Assembly: GCA_028704035.1 (NCBI GenBank)
Contig: JAQVLS010000048.1
Coordinates: 1-9,900 of the forward strand
DNA: 9,900 nt
Source of the DNA: Desulfotomaculaceae bacterium
Lineage (GTDB): Bacteria; Bacillota; Desulfotomaculia; Desulfotomaculales; Pelotomaculaceae
Reading direction: 5' to 3'
The notes under the pieces were generated by a model. That model saw only the letters and a list, made by a program, of their open reading frames with translations, did not search any database and was not told where the DNA came from. How positions within the stretch are numbered: position 1 is the stretch's first letter; the number at the start of each line of letters is the position of its first letter. Position numbers and translations under genes: made by a program. Positions 1 through 6,547 of this stretch are shown here, in pieces.

Positions 1-1
1 C

Positions 2-643
2 AACTACCAGATCCTCGCTCTATCCGGCGGTTTTTCCTACGGGGATGACGTCCATTCGGGTAAAATCCTTGCCGTGGAGCTGACTTCTTTTTTAAAAGAG
101 CATTTAGCGGAATTTGTTAATAAAGGCAAGCTGGTTATCGGCATCTGCAATGGTTTTCAGGTATTGGTCAGGACCGGTTTGCTGCCGTACCGCAGGCTTG
201 GTGAAATCAAAACGACCCTGATGGTCAACGACAGCAGCCATTTTGAATGTCGCTGGGTAAACCTTTTGGTTGAAAAAACCCGTTGTGTTTTTACACGCGG
301 TATGGCAGGAAGGGTTATAAACGTGCAGGTTGCTAACGGTGGGGGTAAATTCTACACTACCCCGGATACTTTGCGGGATATTGAGAACCAGGGCCAAGTT
401 GTATTTCGCTATGTCGGAAACGATGGCAGCCCGACTCTTTTATACCCCGCCAACCCGAACGGCTCCCTTAATGCCATAGCGGGAATATGCGACAGCACGG
501 GCCGCATCATGGGTATGATGCCTCACCCTGAACGCTGTGTGGGCAAAACCCAGCATCCTAACTGGCGCAGGTTGAACGGAGATATTTCAGCGTGCTGTCA
601 GGACATTTTCAAAAATGCTGTGGAATATGCGCGTCAGATGTAA
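2..643 (+). CDS. purQ: Phosphoribosylformylglycinamidine synthase, glutaminase subunit PurQ (3' part; 5' end outside window)
   Basis: Class I glutamine amidotransferase subunit of FGAM synthase, which supplies ammonia for the fourth step of de novo purine synthesis in the cytoplasm. The frame is open from base 2, so the gene starts upstream; a GTG at 74 is internal. The visible 213 codons begin just before the conserved GGFSYGDD segment. The nucleophile cysteine lies in GICNGFQVL (TGC at 146-148). The His and Glu of the triad lie in MMPHPERC (524-526 and 530-532). The DSSHFECRW segment and C-terminal length fit the longer PurQ form of about 260-270 residues (family knowledge), so about 50 N-terminal residues are missing. 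One oddity: the usual AHGEG motif reads ANGGG here. The gene is followed by a hairpin and a terminator, so it is probably the last gene of its unit. Function is confident. Confidence 0.93.
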   Translation, partial: NYQILALSGGFSYGDDVHSGKILAVELTSFLKEHLAEFVNKGKLVIGICNGFQVLVRTGLLPYRRLGEIKTTLMVNDSSHFECRWVNLLVEKTRCVFTRGMAGRVINVQVANGGGKFYTTPDTLRDIENQGQVVFRYVGNDGSPTLLYPANPNGSLNAIAGICDSTGRIMGMMPHPERCVGKTQHPNWRRLNGDISACCQDIFKNAVEYARQM

Positions 644-651
644 ACATTTTT

Positions 652-669
652 GGCGGGATGAATCCCGCC
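652..669. repeat. Perfect GC-rich inverted repeat, possible dispersed palindromic repeat
   Basis: GGCGGGAT (652-659) and ATCCCGCC (662-669) form a perfect 8-bp stem around a 2-base spacer, followed by CTACA. It sits 8 bases after the purQ stop. It has no T-tract, so it is not a good intrinsic terminator, and a real terminator follows at 698. Short palindromes of this GGCGGGATnnATCCCGCC type occur as dispersed intergenic repeats in several bacterial genomes (recollection, not checked). The copy number in this genome is unknown. Confidence 0.45.
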
Positions 670-697
670 CTACACGGGATTAGCACGGCAACATGGG

Positions 698-743
698 ATA
701 TCAAAAGACCTGTCATGCAAAATGGCAGGTCTTTTTGATATAT
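698..743 (+). terminator. Rho-independent terminator after purQ
   Basis: The arm at 698-716 pairs with the arm at about 722-741. The core is GACCTGTCAT against ATGGCAGGTC, giving a stem of about 19 bp with one G-T pair and one bulge and a short loop. The arms carry A- and T-tracts, and the + strand ends in TTTTT within the distal arm. It fits the end of the purQ transcription unit. No gene reads toward it from the right. Confidence 0.75.
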
Positions 744-935
744 ATTAAGCAAAATCCGTTGTTGAACCCAATTGCATCGGCAGGATGTGAGAATAGCGAC
801 CCGGGACCAGGAATGGGGACACACCTTTCTAACGGATATTTCTTTGGGGTTGAGGTATGTTCCCTATTATTAAAAGCATAAATCGGGCTGATAACGAGAG
901 AATATAGAAATAAAATCAATCAGGAGGAAAAATAT

Positions 936-1601
936 TTGAGAATTATTGCCTTAACAGCTGCTGTTCTTTCTTTCGCCTTATTTTATACTTTATCATGCGC
1001 ACCCTTAAGCGACGCCGCTAAGGTAATGCCTGAAAATATTAGCATAATTATTGACATGGATAACCTCACCCTGACACTCTTCAACAAGGGGGAATTTTAC
1101 AAAAAGTACCCTGTGGCTATGGGGAAATACGAAACCCCAACGCCTGTAGGAAACTGGAAAATTATATCTATGTACAACAACCCGCCGGATGTCATGGGCA
1201 CCCGTTGGATGGGATTGAATATACCCTACGGCCAATATGGCATTCACGGCACCAACAACCCGCACAGCATTGGCAGTTTTGCCAGCCATGGTTGTATCAG
1301 GATGTTTAACAATGACGCTGAAGAAATCTACCATATGGTAACTTCCGGTACGCCTGTTATAATAATTGGCACCCCTTTCGGCGCGCCGGGCGCCGGTCCA
1401 TCACCGTTAAAAATTGGAGATAGAGGGCCTGCTGTCCTGGAAGTGCAGCGAGCCTTAAAAAGGCTGGGTTATCTTAAATGGACACCGGACGGTTTCTGGG
1501 GTCAGGGAACAGACAAAGCCGTGAAACAATTCCGTGAGGACAATGGCCTCACGGGAACCAATATTGTTGACGACAAAACATACAAATTACTGGGATTTTA
1601 G
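936..1601 (+). CDS. Exported L,D-transpeptidase (YkuD fold) with C-terminal peptidoglycan-binding domain
   Basis: Predicted to form or remodel 3-3 cross-links, or attach proteins, in peptidoglycan outside the membrane. The start is a TTG at 936 with AGGAGG at 922-927, 8 bases upstream. Residues 1-28 form a signal peptide; Cys21 lies near its end but the preceding TLS is a poor lipobox, so a lipoprotein anchor is doubtful. The YkuD domain spans about residues 35-147. His104 sits in GIHGTN, and the catalytic signature SHGCIRM holds His118, Cys120 and Arg122. Residues about 156-221 match a PG_binding_1 domain (GDRGPAVLEVQRAL, GYL, DGFWGQGTDKAVKQF). At 221 aa it is complete and typical of small Clostridia and Bacillus YkuD enzymes. 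It is preceded by the purQ terminator, so it is probably expressed alone. I see no clear promoter match and no strong terminator before the convergent gene at 1732. The physiological role (vegetative wall or spore cortex) cannot be told. Confidence 0.92.
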   Translation: MRIIALTAAVLSFALFYTLSCAPLSDAAKVMPENISIIIDMDNLTLTLFNKGEFYKKYPVAMGKYETPTPVGNWKIISMYNNPPDVMGTRWMGLNIPYGQYGIHGTNNPHSIGSFASHGCIRMFNNDAEEIYHMVTSGTPVIIIGTPFGAPGAGPSPLKIGDRGPAVLEVQRALKRLGYLKWTPDGFWGQGTDKAVKQFREDNGLTGTNIVDDKTYKLLGF

Positions 1602-1731
1602 ATATTTACGTTTACGCATACAAAGATAAGCGTCAGGTCAGCATTTTTTGCAAACCTGTTCGCATTCCGGTGATTTCTAAATATCAAAGAACAAGACTGA
1701 AAATTTTTTATTAAAAATGAACTTACGGTAT

Positions 1732-2508
1732 TTAAATAACCATGCGCCGTTTAAAGATATTGTGGCTGATAAGATTTTTAATTATTTGTTCCAGTATGTA
1801 CCTCTCTTCTAAGTCAGGGACATTCCGCAAGACAGCCATGGCTTCCTCCAGATAAACGATCGCATATTTTGCAGCAGCGCCGCGCTCCATTATACCGGAC
1901 GCCATGCCGATACTTATCCCCAGCCGTCTCATGATTTCCTGTTGCTCCGCAGACGCGCCGGCAAGTCGTGCGCCAATGGCGGCACATCCGGCGAAAAGCT
2001 CCGCCGTTTCCTTGCGTACAACCTCGCGGTAAGCCTCTGACGCAGGGTTATTTCCCTTTATTCTGTTTTTTAAAATACCGCCTTCATGGATCCTGCAAAC
2101 AATTTCAGCTATCGGGCCCATAAAATTACTCATACCGGCATTATAAAGAAATGAAAAACCTTTTCCATAAAGGTAGTCGCCTACCAGGATCGGGAACTGC
2201 GACCCATCCCTTGGATCTGAATCTTCCCTAATGTAATCAGTATCTTTTTCTGGTATAAATTTATGCACCATGGAGGCCATATGCGTAAACTGAAAAACGC
2301 AGGCCAGGTACAAGGCTTTTTCTCCAGTATAGCCATAAATGCGTGATGAAAGTATAACCAGGGCCGGCCTGATCACCTGGTCTCTATATGAAAATTCCAG
2401 GTGAGCATATCTGCCGATGTGGTCTGATCTTATAAACATCTCCTTTTCCACAATATTGTTTACAGCATGAAGTTCTTTTTCTATAGGTTTTATAATATCC
2501 CCTAACAT
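1732..2508 (-). CDS. Polyprenyl-synthetase-fold protein lacking both Asp-rich motifs (probably non-catalytic)
   Basis: The 258-aa protein resembles trans-isoprenyl diphosphate synthases (heptaprenyl/octaprenyl synthase type). It has RPALVILSSR (about 47-56), a helix ending in MVH, PILVGDYLYGKGF (about 106-118) and ETAELFAGCAAIGA (about 167-180), all in canonical order and spacing. The first metal-binding motif, normally VHDDIxDxxxxRR, reads VHKFIPEKD (81-89). The second (GxxFQxxDDxLD) reads GMASGIMERGAAAK (201-214). A chain-elongating enzyme needs these aspartates, so I infer loss of prenyltransferase activity, perhaps with a regulatory or partner role. It is also shorter than the usual 300-330 aa. 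I chose ATG at 2508 because GGAGGGG lies 8 bases upstream; the longer start at 2538 would place that site inside the gene. speD lies upstream on the same strand, but a terminator separates them. Fold assignment is fairly sure; function is unknown. Confidence 0.72.
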   Translation of the reverse strand: MLGDIIKPIEKELHAVNNIVEKEMFIRSDHIGRYAHLEFSYRDQVIRPALVILSSRIYGYTGEKALYLACVFQFTHMASMVHKFIPEKDTDYIREDSDPRDGSQFPILVGDYLYGKGFSFLYNAGMSNFMGPIAEIVCRIHEGGILKNRIKGNNPASEAYREVVRKETAELFAGCAAIGARLAGASAEQQEIMRRLGISIGMASGIMERGAAAKYAIVYLEEAMAVLRNVPDLEERYILEQIIKNLISHNIFKRRMVI

Positions 2509-2618
2509 AACTAGCACCCCTCCACAACAAAAAAACATAACAAATCATAGCGATAATATTCGGTATAATCCTATTAAATCCTGCCGTTTTTTAATTTTTA
2601 CAACGGAATAACCGGGCC

Positions 2619-2665
2619 AAAAAATTAGCGAGCCCTGCAACCGATCATGTTGCAAGGCTCGCTAA
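2619..2665 (-). terminator. Strong rho-independent terminator after speD
   Basis: A 17-bp stem (2625-2641 with 2649-2665) has a 7-base loop and a single G-T wobble. The core is TTAGCGAGCC against GGCTCGCTAA. On the minus strand it is followed by TTTTTT (2619-2624). It ends the speD transcript 35 bases past the stop codon and separates speD from the polyprenyl-synthetase-like gene. Confidence 0.9.
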
Positions 2666-2699
2666 CCCAGTATTCGCTTGGTACTAATAAATATCCCCC

Positions 2700-3080
2700 C
2701 TAAATATTCACGGCTTTCTGCAAAGTTGCCTCCGGTGTCATACCACGTTTCAACTCTTTAGCTGTCATATGTTTCGCGCAAAAACGATTATTCAGGTAGT
2801 TGCACGCGTCCCAGGGATTAACCTTCTCACCGCAGGTAAAAACGTCTACTGCCGCATAGCCCAGTTCCGGCCAGGTATGGATAGCCAGGTGCGATTCTGA
2901 TATAACAACCACACCGCTTACCCCTTGAGGACTGAATTTATGGAAAACACATTCTCTAACTTCAGCGCCGGCTTCAAGCGCGGCATTGACCATGATTTCT
3001 TCTACTTTTTTAATGTCGTTGAGAATGTTAAAGTCGCAACCACAAACCTCAGCCAATACATGGCGGCCCAAATGTTTCAT
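2700..3080 (-). CDS. speD: S-adenosylmethionine decarboxylase proenzyme (pyruvoyl-dependent, Bacillus/archaeal class)
   Basis: Decarboxylates S-adenosylmethionine to give the aminopropyl donor for spermidine synthesis. The 126-aa proenzyme cleaves itself between Glu62 and Ser63 in the motif [13 protein letters not shown], and Ser63 becomes the pyruvoyl cofactor. His68 and Cys83 (DVFTCG) are the expected processing and catalytic residues. The length is typical of the short class of SpeD, which works as an alpha/beta dimer. The ATG at 3080 has GGGAGG at 3088-3093, 7 bases upstream. A good promoter (3151-3178) and a strong terminator (2619-2665) make it a single-gene transcript. No spermidine synthase (speE) is in the window, so the partner gene must lie elsewhere. 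The ATG-proximal sequence [16 protein letters not shown] matches the family N-terminus, so the start is secure. Confidence 0.96.
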   Translation of the reverse strand: MKHLGRHVLAEVCGCDFNILNDIKKVEEIMVNAALEAGAEVRECVFHKFSPQGVSGVVVISESHLAIHTWPELGYAAVDVFTCGEKVNPWDACNYLNNRFCAKHMTAKELKRGMTPEATLQKAVNI

Positions 3081-3150
3081 TTATCTGCCTCCCTTATTAA
3101 TACATTTTAACCCTGCGAACCTCCAACTCATGTGTTTTCAACCAAATTAA

Positions 3151-3178
3151 ATTTTAGCATATTATTCAATCTTGTCAA
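3151..3178 (-). promoter_or_regulatory. Sigma-A-type promoter of speD
   Basis: On the minus strand TTGACA (3173-3178) is followed after 16 bases by TAAAAT (3151-3156). The predicted start near 3144 leaves a leader of about 60 bases ahead of the speD ATG. No hairpin or riboswitch is evident in that leader. Confidence 0.75.
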
Positions 3179-3345
3179 TAAAATTTTGGGGCTTACGGTC
3201 CTAATCTTTGTTTTTCCAGCAGATTATGTAGACTAGCCTGAAAACGCCATGTTTTTTCCTTAATCTCTTACAATATACGGACCAGGTATTAAAAACGTGT
3301 CATTTCCTTTTTACCCCACTATTAACTCCATAAAATTGCGACAAG

Positions 3346-3374
3346 AAAAACACCCCTGACAGGAAAACAGGGGT
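3346..3374 (-). terminator. Rho-independent terminator of the ferredoxin/small-ORF unit
   Basis: ACCCCTG (complement of 3368-3374) pairs with CAGGGGT (complement of 3352-3358) around a 9-base loop, followed on the minus strand by GTTTTTC. It lies 15 bases beyond the stop of the small ORF at 3389. That makes the ferredoxin plus the small ORF a natural transcript. Confidence 0.82.
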
Positions 3375-3388
3375 AACAGGGATCACAT

Positions 3389-3523
3389 TTATTTTTTATT
3401 TTTTTTGTTTTTCAAAGCAACATCTTTGTGATGCTGGGCCATTCTGTTATTAAACTCTTCTATTTCCAGAGTACCCGGGGGATTCGCGTTAATGCTTATT
3501 TTATCCTTATCCTTCTCCGGCAA
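3389..3523 (-). CDS. Candidate small protein of 44 aa downstream of ferredoxin
   Basis: Unrecognised. The frame reads MPEKDKDKISINANPPGTLE, then IEEFNNRMAQHHKDVALKNK, then KNKK and a stop. The charge pattern looks protein-like: an acidic/lysine head, a predicted amphipathic helix (IEEFNNRMAQHH) and a very lysine-rich tail. The proposed TTG start at 3521-3523 is preceded by GGGTGGTGATGGT, which resembles the GGCGGTGG-plus-TTG arrangement of the ferredoxin just upstream. It starts 24 bases after the ferredoxin stop, in the same frame, and ends just before the terminator at 3346-3374. Alternatives are a C-terminal ferredoxin extension reached by stop readthrough, or untranslated 3' RNA. The in-frame CTG a few codons upstream is another possible start. 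Too short for most gene callers. Confidence 0.5.
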   Translation of the reverse strand: MPEKDKDKISINANPPGTLEIEEFNNRMAQHHKDVALKNKKNKK

Positions 3524-3547
3524 ACCATCACCACCCAGACTTAAATT

Positions 3548-3736
3548 TTAATCCTCGCTAATGGCATCGGTCGGACAGCTTTCCTTCGCTTCATTAGCCT
3601 GATCCTCCAGCGCCGCCGGTACCTCATCGACTATGTTGTGCGCTTTATCATCCTCATTCCAATCAAAGACTTCCGGGCATACATCGATACATGCGCCGCA
3701 GCTAATACATAATTCCTGATCAACTTTTACTCGCAA
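3548..3736 (-). CDS. Ferredoxin, single [4Fe-4S] cluster (Moorella/Clostridia type)
   Basis: Small acidic cytoplasmic electron carrier of 62 aa. Cys10, Cys13 and Cys16 (CISCGAC) plus Cys54 (CP) should ligate one [4Fe-4S] cluster. Cys20 (VCP) is the extra cysteine seen in this type. The second cluster-binding set of 8Fe clostridial ferredoxins is absent. The PEVFDW stretch and the IVDEVP segment resemble the single-cluster ferredoxin of Moorella thermoacetica (from memory). The start is TTG at 3736, the first codon giving MRVKVDQELC; the ribosome site is a weak GGCGGTGG about 6 bases upstream. A 44-aa ORF follows in the same frame after the TAA, then a terminator. The redox partner cannot be inferred, since no oxidoreductase lies next to it. 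Confidence 0.95.
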   Translation of the reverse strand: MRVKVDQELCISCGACIDVCPEVFDWNEDDKAHNIVDEVPAALEDQANEAKESCPTDAISED

Positions 3737-3851
3737 TAGTTACCACCGCCTTTATATTTTTAAAGCAGTTATAGTTTGGCTAAAGAGGCACAAATTATGT
3801 AAGCCTAAAAATTTTTAAAAAAATAAGATATGTATATGATTAATAATACCC

Positions 3852-3891
3852 AATAAAAATAATAACTCAGGTACCAGGTACCCGAGTTATT
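3852..3891 (-). terminator. Terminator after tRNA-Pro
   Basis: A 14-bp stem with one mismatch (3861-3874 with 3878-3891; core AATAACTC against GAGTTATT) has a 3-base loop. On the minus strand it is followed by ATTTTTATT. It begins directly after the encoded CCA of the tRNA and fits termination of that short transcript. Confidence 0.75.
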
Positions 3892-3892
3892 T

Positions 3893-3970
3893 TGGTCGGA
3901 GCGACACGACTCGAACGTGCGACCTCTACCACCCCAAGATAGCGCTCTAGCCAAACTGAGCTACGCCCCG
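3893..3970 (-). tRNA. tRNA-Pro (anticodon GGG), CCA encoded
   Basis: The minus strand folds as a complete cloverleaf. The acceptor CGGGGCG pairs with CGCTCCG (one G-T pair), followed by discriminator A and an encoded CCA. The D arm is GCTC/GAGC. The anticodon stem CTATC/GGTAG encloses the loop TTGGGGT, giving anticodon GGG. The T arm is GCACG/CGTGT with loop TTCGAGT. It reads CCC/CCU proline codons. It has its own promoter (3998-4026) and terminator (3852-3891), so it is expressed independently of its neighbours. Confidence 0.96.
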
Positions 3971-3997
3971 ATAAAGAATAGAGTGCATGTAATAAGA

Positions 3998-4026
3998 ATT
4001 TTATCTTTTTTTTGAGCAAAAGTCAA
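3998..4026 (-). promoter_or_regulatory. Sigma-A-type promoter of tRNA-Pro
   Basis: Minus-strand TTGACT (4021-4026), a 17-base spacer and TAAAAT (3998-4003) lie about 28 bases before the mature 5' end of the tRNA. Spacing and hexamers are near consensus. Confidence 0.8.
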
Positions 4027-4069
4027 GAAAAGAAGATGCATCGGATCTGTAGCAGTTTGTTACGTTTTT

Positions 4070-4798
4070 TCAACTTTTTTTGTATATAAATGTGCCAAAT
4101 TCAAGATGTTGTCGATTGGCGAAGATCAATAATTTGTACTGCAGCAGCGTCTTAACCAAGTCAGGGTTCATTTTATCTTTTGTCACAGTCCTGCTTCTGT
4201 CCATATATAGCATTTCTTTCAAACTATCCAGGAGGCCGGGCAAATTGCTCCGCTCAACTCTTATTCTCTTGAATCCGACATTTTCGTACAACGACGTGTA
4301 TTCCTCCAAGGACAGGAATTCTGACAGCCCACAGACTCTCTTTATTTGTTGCCGAGCGTGCTTCGGCAGTGAGCTGCCGGCCGTCATTTCAATATCTACT
4401 ATAATCCCGCCGGCCTTAAGTACCCGCCGGCATTCCTGCAGGACCTTCTCCGCCGGCAAAAAAATAAGCAGAGATTCAATCAGGACAATGTCCGCGACTT
4501 CATCACGAAACGGCATACTAAGCGCGTCTCCGACAATAAATTGTGCCTCCGTCCCTGCCCGAAGGTTCCTGGCCTTCGCCTTTTCAATCATCTTCTGTGA
4601 TATATCCAGGCCAAAAACATAAGCTCCGCGTGTTTTTGAAAGGTAAGACGCGGTCTTACCCGTGCCGCAACCGATATCCAATATGATACCGTTACTTGCT
4701 ATCGGGACGCCCCGCAATACCTTTATCGAATGTGAAAACCCACCTGGATGCAAATTTCCGTAACCCAGGGATGTTATTGCCTCAAGATATGAATTCAT
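4070..4798 (-). CDS. Class I SAM-dependent methyltransferase, substrate unknown
   Basis: A 242-aa cytoplasmic protein with a Rossmann-type methyltransferase core. Motif I is ILDIGCGTG (39-47), the acidic residue binding the SAM ribose is in GLDIS (Asp65), and VGDALSMPF (89-97) contacts the adenine. A strand and helix follow (DIVLIESLLIFLP, RRVLKAGGIIVDIE). It belongs with the Methyltransf_11/UbiE-like group, but nothing in the sequence fixes the substrate. The C-terminal third (about 140-242) is lineage-specific and may be the acceptor-binding part; it contains KHARQQIKRVCGLSEF. ATG at 4798 is preceded by AAAGGGATG, 6 to 8 bases upstream. It reads the same way as the glycosyltransferase trio, but 172 bases separate them, so co-transcription is uncertain. 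No terminator is evident between its stop and the tRNA promoter. Confidence 0.85.
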   Translation of the reverse strand: MNSYLEAITSLGYGNLHPGGFSHSIKVLRGVPIASNGIILDIGCGTGKTASYLSKTRGAYVFGLDISQKMIEKAKARNLRAGTEAQFIVGDALSMPFRDEVADIVLIESLLIFLPAEKVLQECRRVLKAGGIIVDIEMTAGSSLPKHARQQIKRVCGLSEFLSLEEYTSLYENVGFKRIRVERSNLPGLLDSLKEMLYMDRSRTVTKDKMNPDLVKTLLQYKLLIFANRQHLEFGTFIYKKS

Positions 4799-4970
4799 AT
4801 GTCATCCCTTTCCGTCACATTATTTTATATCCTATGCGACGTAGCTGCCTGGGGTTACGGGAAAGACAATATGTGGACATACCGGCATAATATTGCACGC
4901 TCACTGCGCGCTATAGCAAAAAATAAATGTACCGAATTGAAAGCTGAATAGTACGCCTCACGTCCCACCC

Positions 4971-6077
4971 TCAGCTTATCCAGCGCCCGATTACGAAAAG
5001 AACGGTGATCACAGAAAACACAAAAATAGAAATGATTGAATAGATCTGGGTCAACCTGTGTTTATGAAGTATATGGGCCAGGGTGATAAACCCCGGGAAT
5101 AAAACAATGATGTACCTGGGCATCCCCAGAGGCGTGTTGTCGACAACGGAAGAGAAAGGAATTAAAAATCCCAGCACCAGAAATATCAAAAAAGATTTGT
5201 CTTTAATATAATTAAAGCTTCTTATTACCAGAAATAAAAAGAGCATAGCCATAACTGATTCAAAAAAACAATAAAAGACACCGTCATTAATAAATTTGGC
5301 TATATTTGTAAATTGCCCCGCCCCCGGATACGCAAAATGCCGAAAGCCCCAGTATTCCCGGTTCAAAGAAGTGGCGAATGCCAGAGGGTCTCCGGTCGCC
5401 TGCCATAAAACAGCCATAAATATTAATAGTGAGGCTGGAATTATCAGCAGTGTCGCGGATTTTTTTAAATCAAGCCGGCGACCGTTGGCTTCATAAAAAT
5501 AATAAAGGAGGGCAAAAAAAGTAACAACGCCAATGTTTCTGGTTAGAGCCGCCAGCGCGCCTAACACCGCAGCTGTAATGTATTTATCCTTCCTGGCATA
5601 GTAAAAAGCCCCCAGTATAAAAGCCAGTAAAAGAGGTTCGGAATAAATTGACGAAAAAAATATCGCTGTGGGGAAAAATAGCAGCGCAAAAACCGTGGTC
5701 ATAGCGATTTCTTCATTGTAATCATCTTTCACCAATCGGTAAAGATAAATGCATGCGACTAATAGAGCGATGTTTGAGATCAAAAAACCTGAAACAATAT
5801 TGCTTTGGGTCAGCAAAGTTAGGGCCCTGATCAGGAAAGGGAACATGGGGAAAAAAGGGGCGCTGTCATAGTCATATCCCTGCCCCGCTATTCTTAAGAA
5901 CCATCCCGCATCCCAGTGGATCAGCGAATCAAATAAAGCATGCGGATGCAGGTTGTCGACTACTGCCGGAAGAAAAGGGTTGAACACATCCCTCGTTATG
6001 AAAATTAAAAAAATAATAAGGAACTTATTTAAAAAATAAAGATAACTGACACGTTTGATATCCTCTGAAATAATCAC
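4971..6077 (-). CDS. Multi-pass GT-C glycosyltransferase, PIG-V/mannosyltransferase-like
   Basis: A 368-aa integral membrane protein with about 9-10 hydrophobic segments. HWDAGWFLRIA (Trp55-Asp56) in the first extracytoplasmic loop, then FFPMFP (75-80), FFSSIYSEP and AALTRN, are hallmarks of PIG-V-like (GT76) bacterial homologues. These use polyprenyl-phosphate-linked hexose on the outer face of the membrane. The loop aspartate is the likely catalytic or metal residue. The start is GTG at 6077, touching the TAA of the gtrA-like gene (TAAGTG), with GGGGGG just upstream, which points to translational coupling. As third gene after a GT2 and a GtrA it plays the GtrC-like role of transferring the flipped sugar to an unknown acceptor (inference). 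The stop lies in an AAGCTGA/TCAGCTT inverted repeat (4968-4974 with 4939-4945) that may be a weak terminator. Class is confident; sugar and acceptor are unknown. Confidence 0.85.
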   Translation of the reverse strand: MIISEDIKRVSYLYFLNKFLIIFLIFITRDVFNPFLPAVVDNLHPHALFDSLIHWDAGWFLRIAGQGYDYDSAPFFPMFPFLIRALTLLTQSNIVSGFLISNIALLVACIYLYRLVKDDYNEEIAMTTVFALLFFPTAIFFSSIYSEPLLLAFILGAFYYARKDKYITAAVLGALAALTRNIGVVTFFALLYYFYEANGRRLDLKKSATLLIIPASLLIFMAVLWQATGDPLAFATSLNREYWGFRHFAYPGAGQFTNIAKFINDGVFYCFFESVMAMLFLFLVIRSFNYIKDKSFLIFLVLGFLIPFSSVVDNTPLGMPRYIIVLFPGFITLAHILHKHRLTQIYSIISIFVFSVITVLFVIGRWIS

Positions 6078-6500
6078 TTACCCCCCAGATGTTTTGGCAA
6101 CCATTTTACCCTTGCGAAAAACCCATAGCTTATTAAGAACGAAATTAAATAAAAAAGTTATGAAGGTGGCCATAAACAAGGCCATGGTCTGCTTGAGTTC
6201 CAAATTAAGGAATATGTAGATGGAAACGCTGTTAATGCCGAGCCCGACCAGGTTTACCAGTAAGAACTTAACAAACCTGCCCCTCTCGTTTTCATGCAGG
6301 CTGATTCTGAAGGTCCAGAACTTGTTTAAAAAAAAGCTGTTTATTATTCCGCAAAAGTAGCTAAACCCTTTGGCAATTGTATAAAACAACACACTCTCAG
6401 CTGGAAACATCTTTAGGACAATAAAATATATCGTCCAGTCTATAAGAGTATTTATACATCCAACCGCTGTGAATTTAAATAACTGAAAAATACTTTCCAT
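6078..6500 (-). CDS. GtrA-family membrane protein (putative polyprenyl-phosphate-sugar flippase)
   Basis: A 140-aa protein with four predicted transmembrane helices (about residues 7-30, 37-58, 77-96 and 105-125) and no soluble domain. Each half ends in the family signature, NKFWTFR after helix 2 and NKLWVFRKG after helix 4, reflecting the internal duplication of GtrA proteins. Family members are thought to flip undecaprenyl- or polyprenyl-phosphate-linked sugars across the membrane for O-antigen, teichoic acid or glycolipid glycosylation. ATG at 6500 has AAGGAG with a 5-base spacer. It lies 47 bases after the GT2 gene and directly abuts the PIG-V-like gene, so the three are very probably one operon. 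Confidence 0.92.
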   Translation of the reverse strand: MESIFQLFKFTAVGCINTLIDWTIYFIVLKMFPAESVLFYTIAKGFSYFCGIINSFFLNKFWTFRISLHENERGRFVKFLLVNLVGLGINSVSIYIFLNLELKQTMALFMATFITFLFNFVLNKLWVFRKGKMVAKTSGG

Positions 6501-6547
6501 ATGGACTCCTTGTGCTCATACATAAGTCCTGTAATTTTTAAACTTTA

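Noticed and set aside
104..397. Minus-strand ORF inside purQ
   Set aside because: Shadow frame of a strongly conserved PurQ coding region.
693..935. Small ORFs on both strands in the purQ to L,D-transpeptidase spacer
   Set aside because: They run through the terminator hairpin at 698-743, lack ribosome sites and show no protein-like pattern.
1005..1334. Minus-strand ORF inside the L,D-transpeptidase gene
   Set aside because: Antisense shadow of the YkuD domain, with no recognisable motif.
1602..1731. Terminator between the convergent genes
   Set aside because: Only a distant GATATTTA/TAAATATC pair and A/T runs are visible; no stable GC stem with a T-tract. I see nothing else in this spacer.
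2509..2538. Longer N-terminus of the polyprenyl-synthetase-like protein (ATG at 2538)
   Set aside because: The GGAGGGG ribosome site would fall inside the coding region, and the extra residues (MFFCCGGVLV) have no counterpart in the family.
4080..4622. Plus-strand 180-codon ORF opposite the methyltransferase
   Set aside because: Antisense to a clear SAM-binding fold; composition is Ser/Arg-rich and typical of a shadow frame.
4939..4974. AAGCTGA/TCAGCTT inverted repeat at the end of the PIG-V-like gene as terminator
   Set aside because: Stem is only 7 bp with a loop over 20 bases and a poor T-tract; mentioned with the gene but not called.
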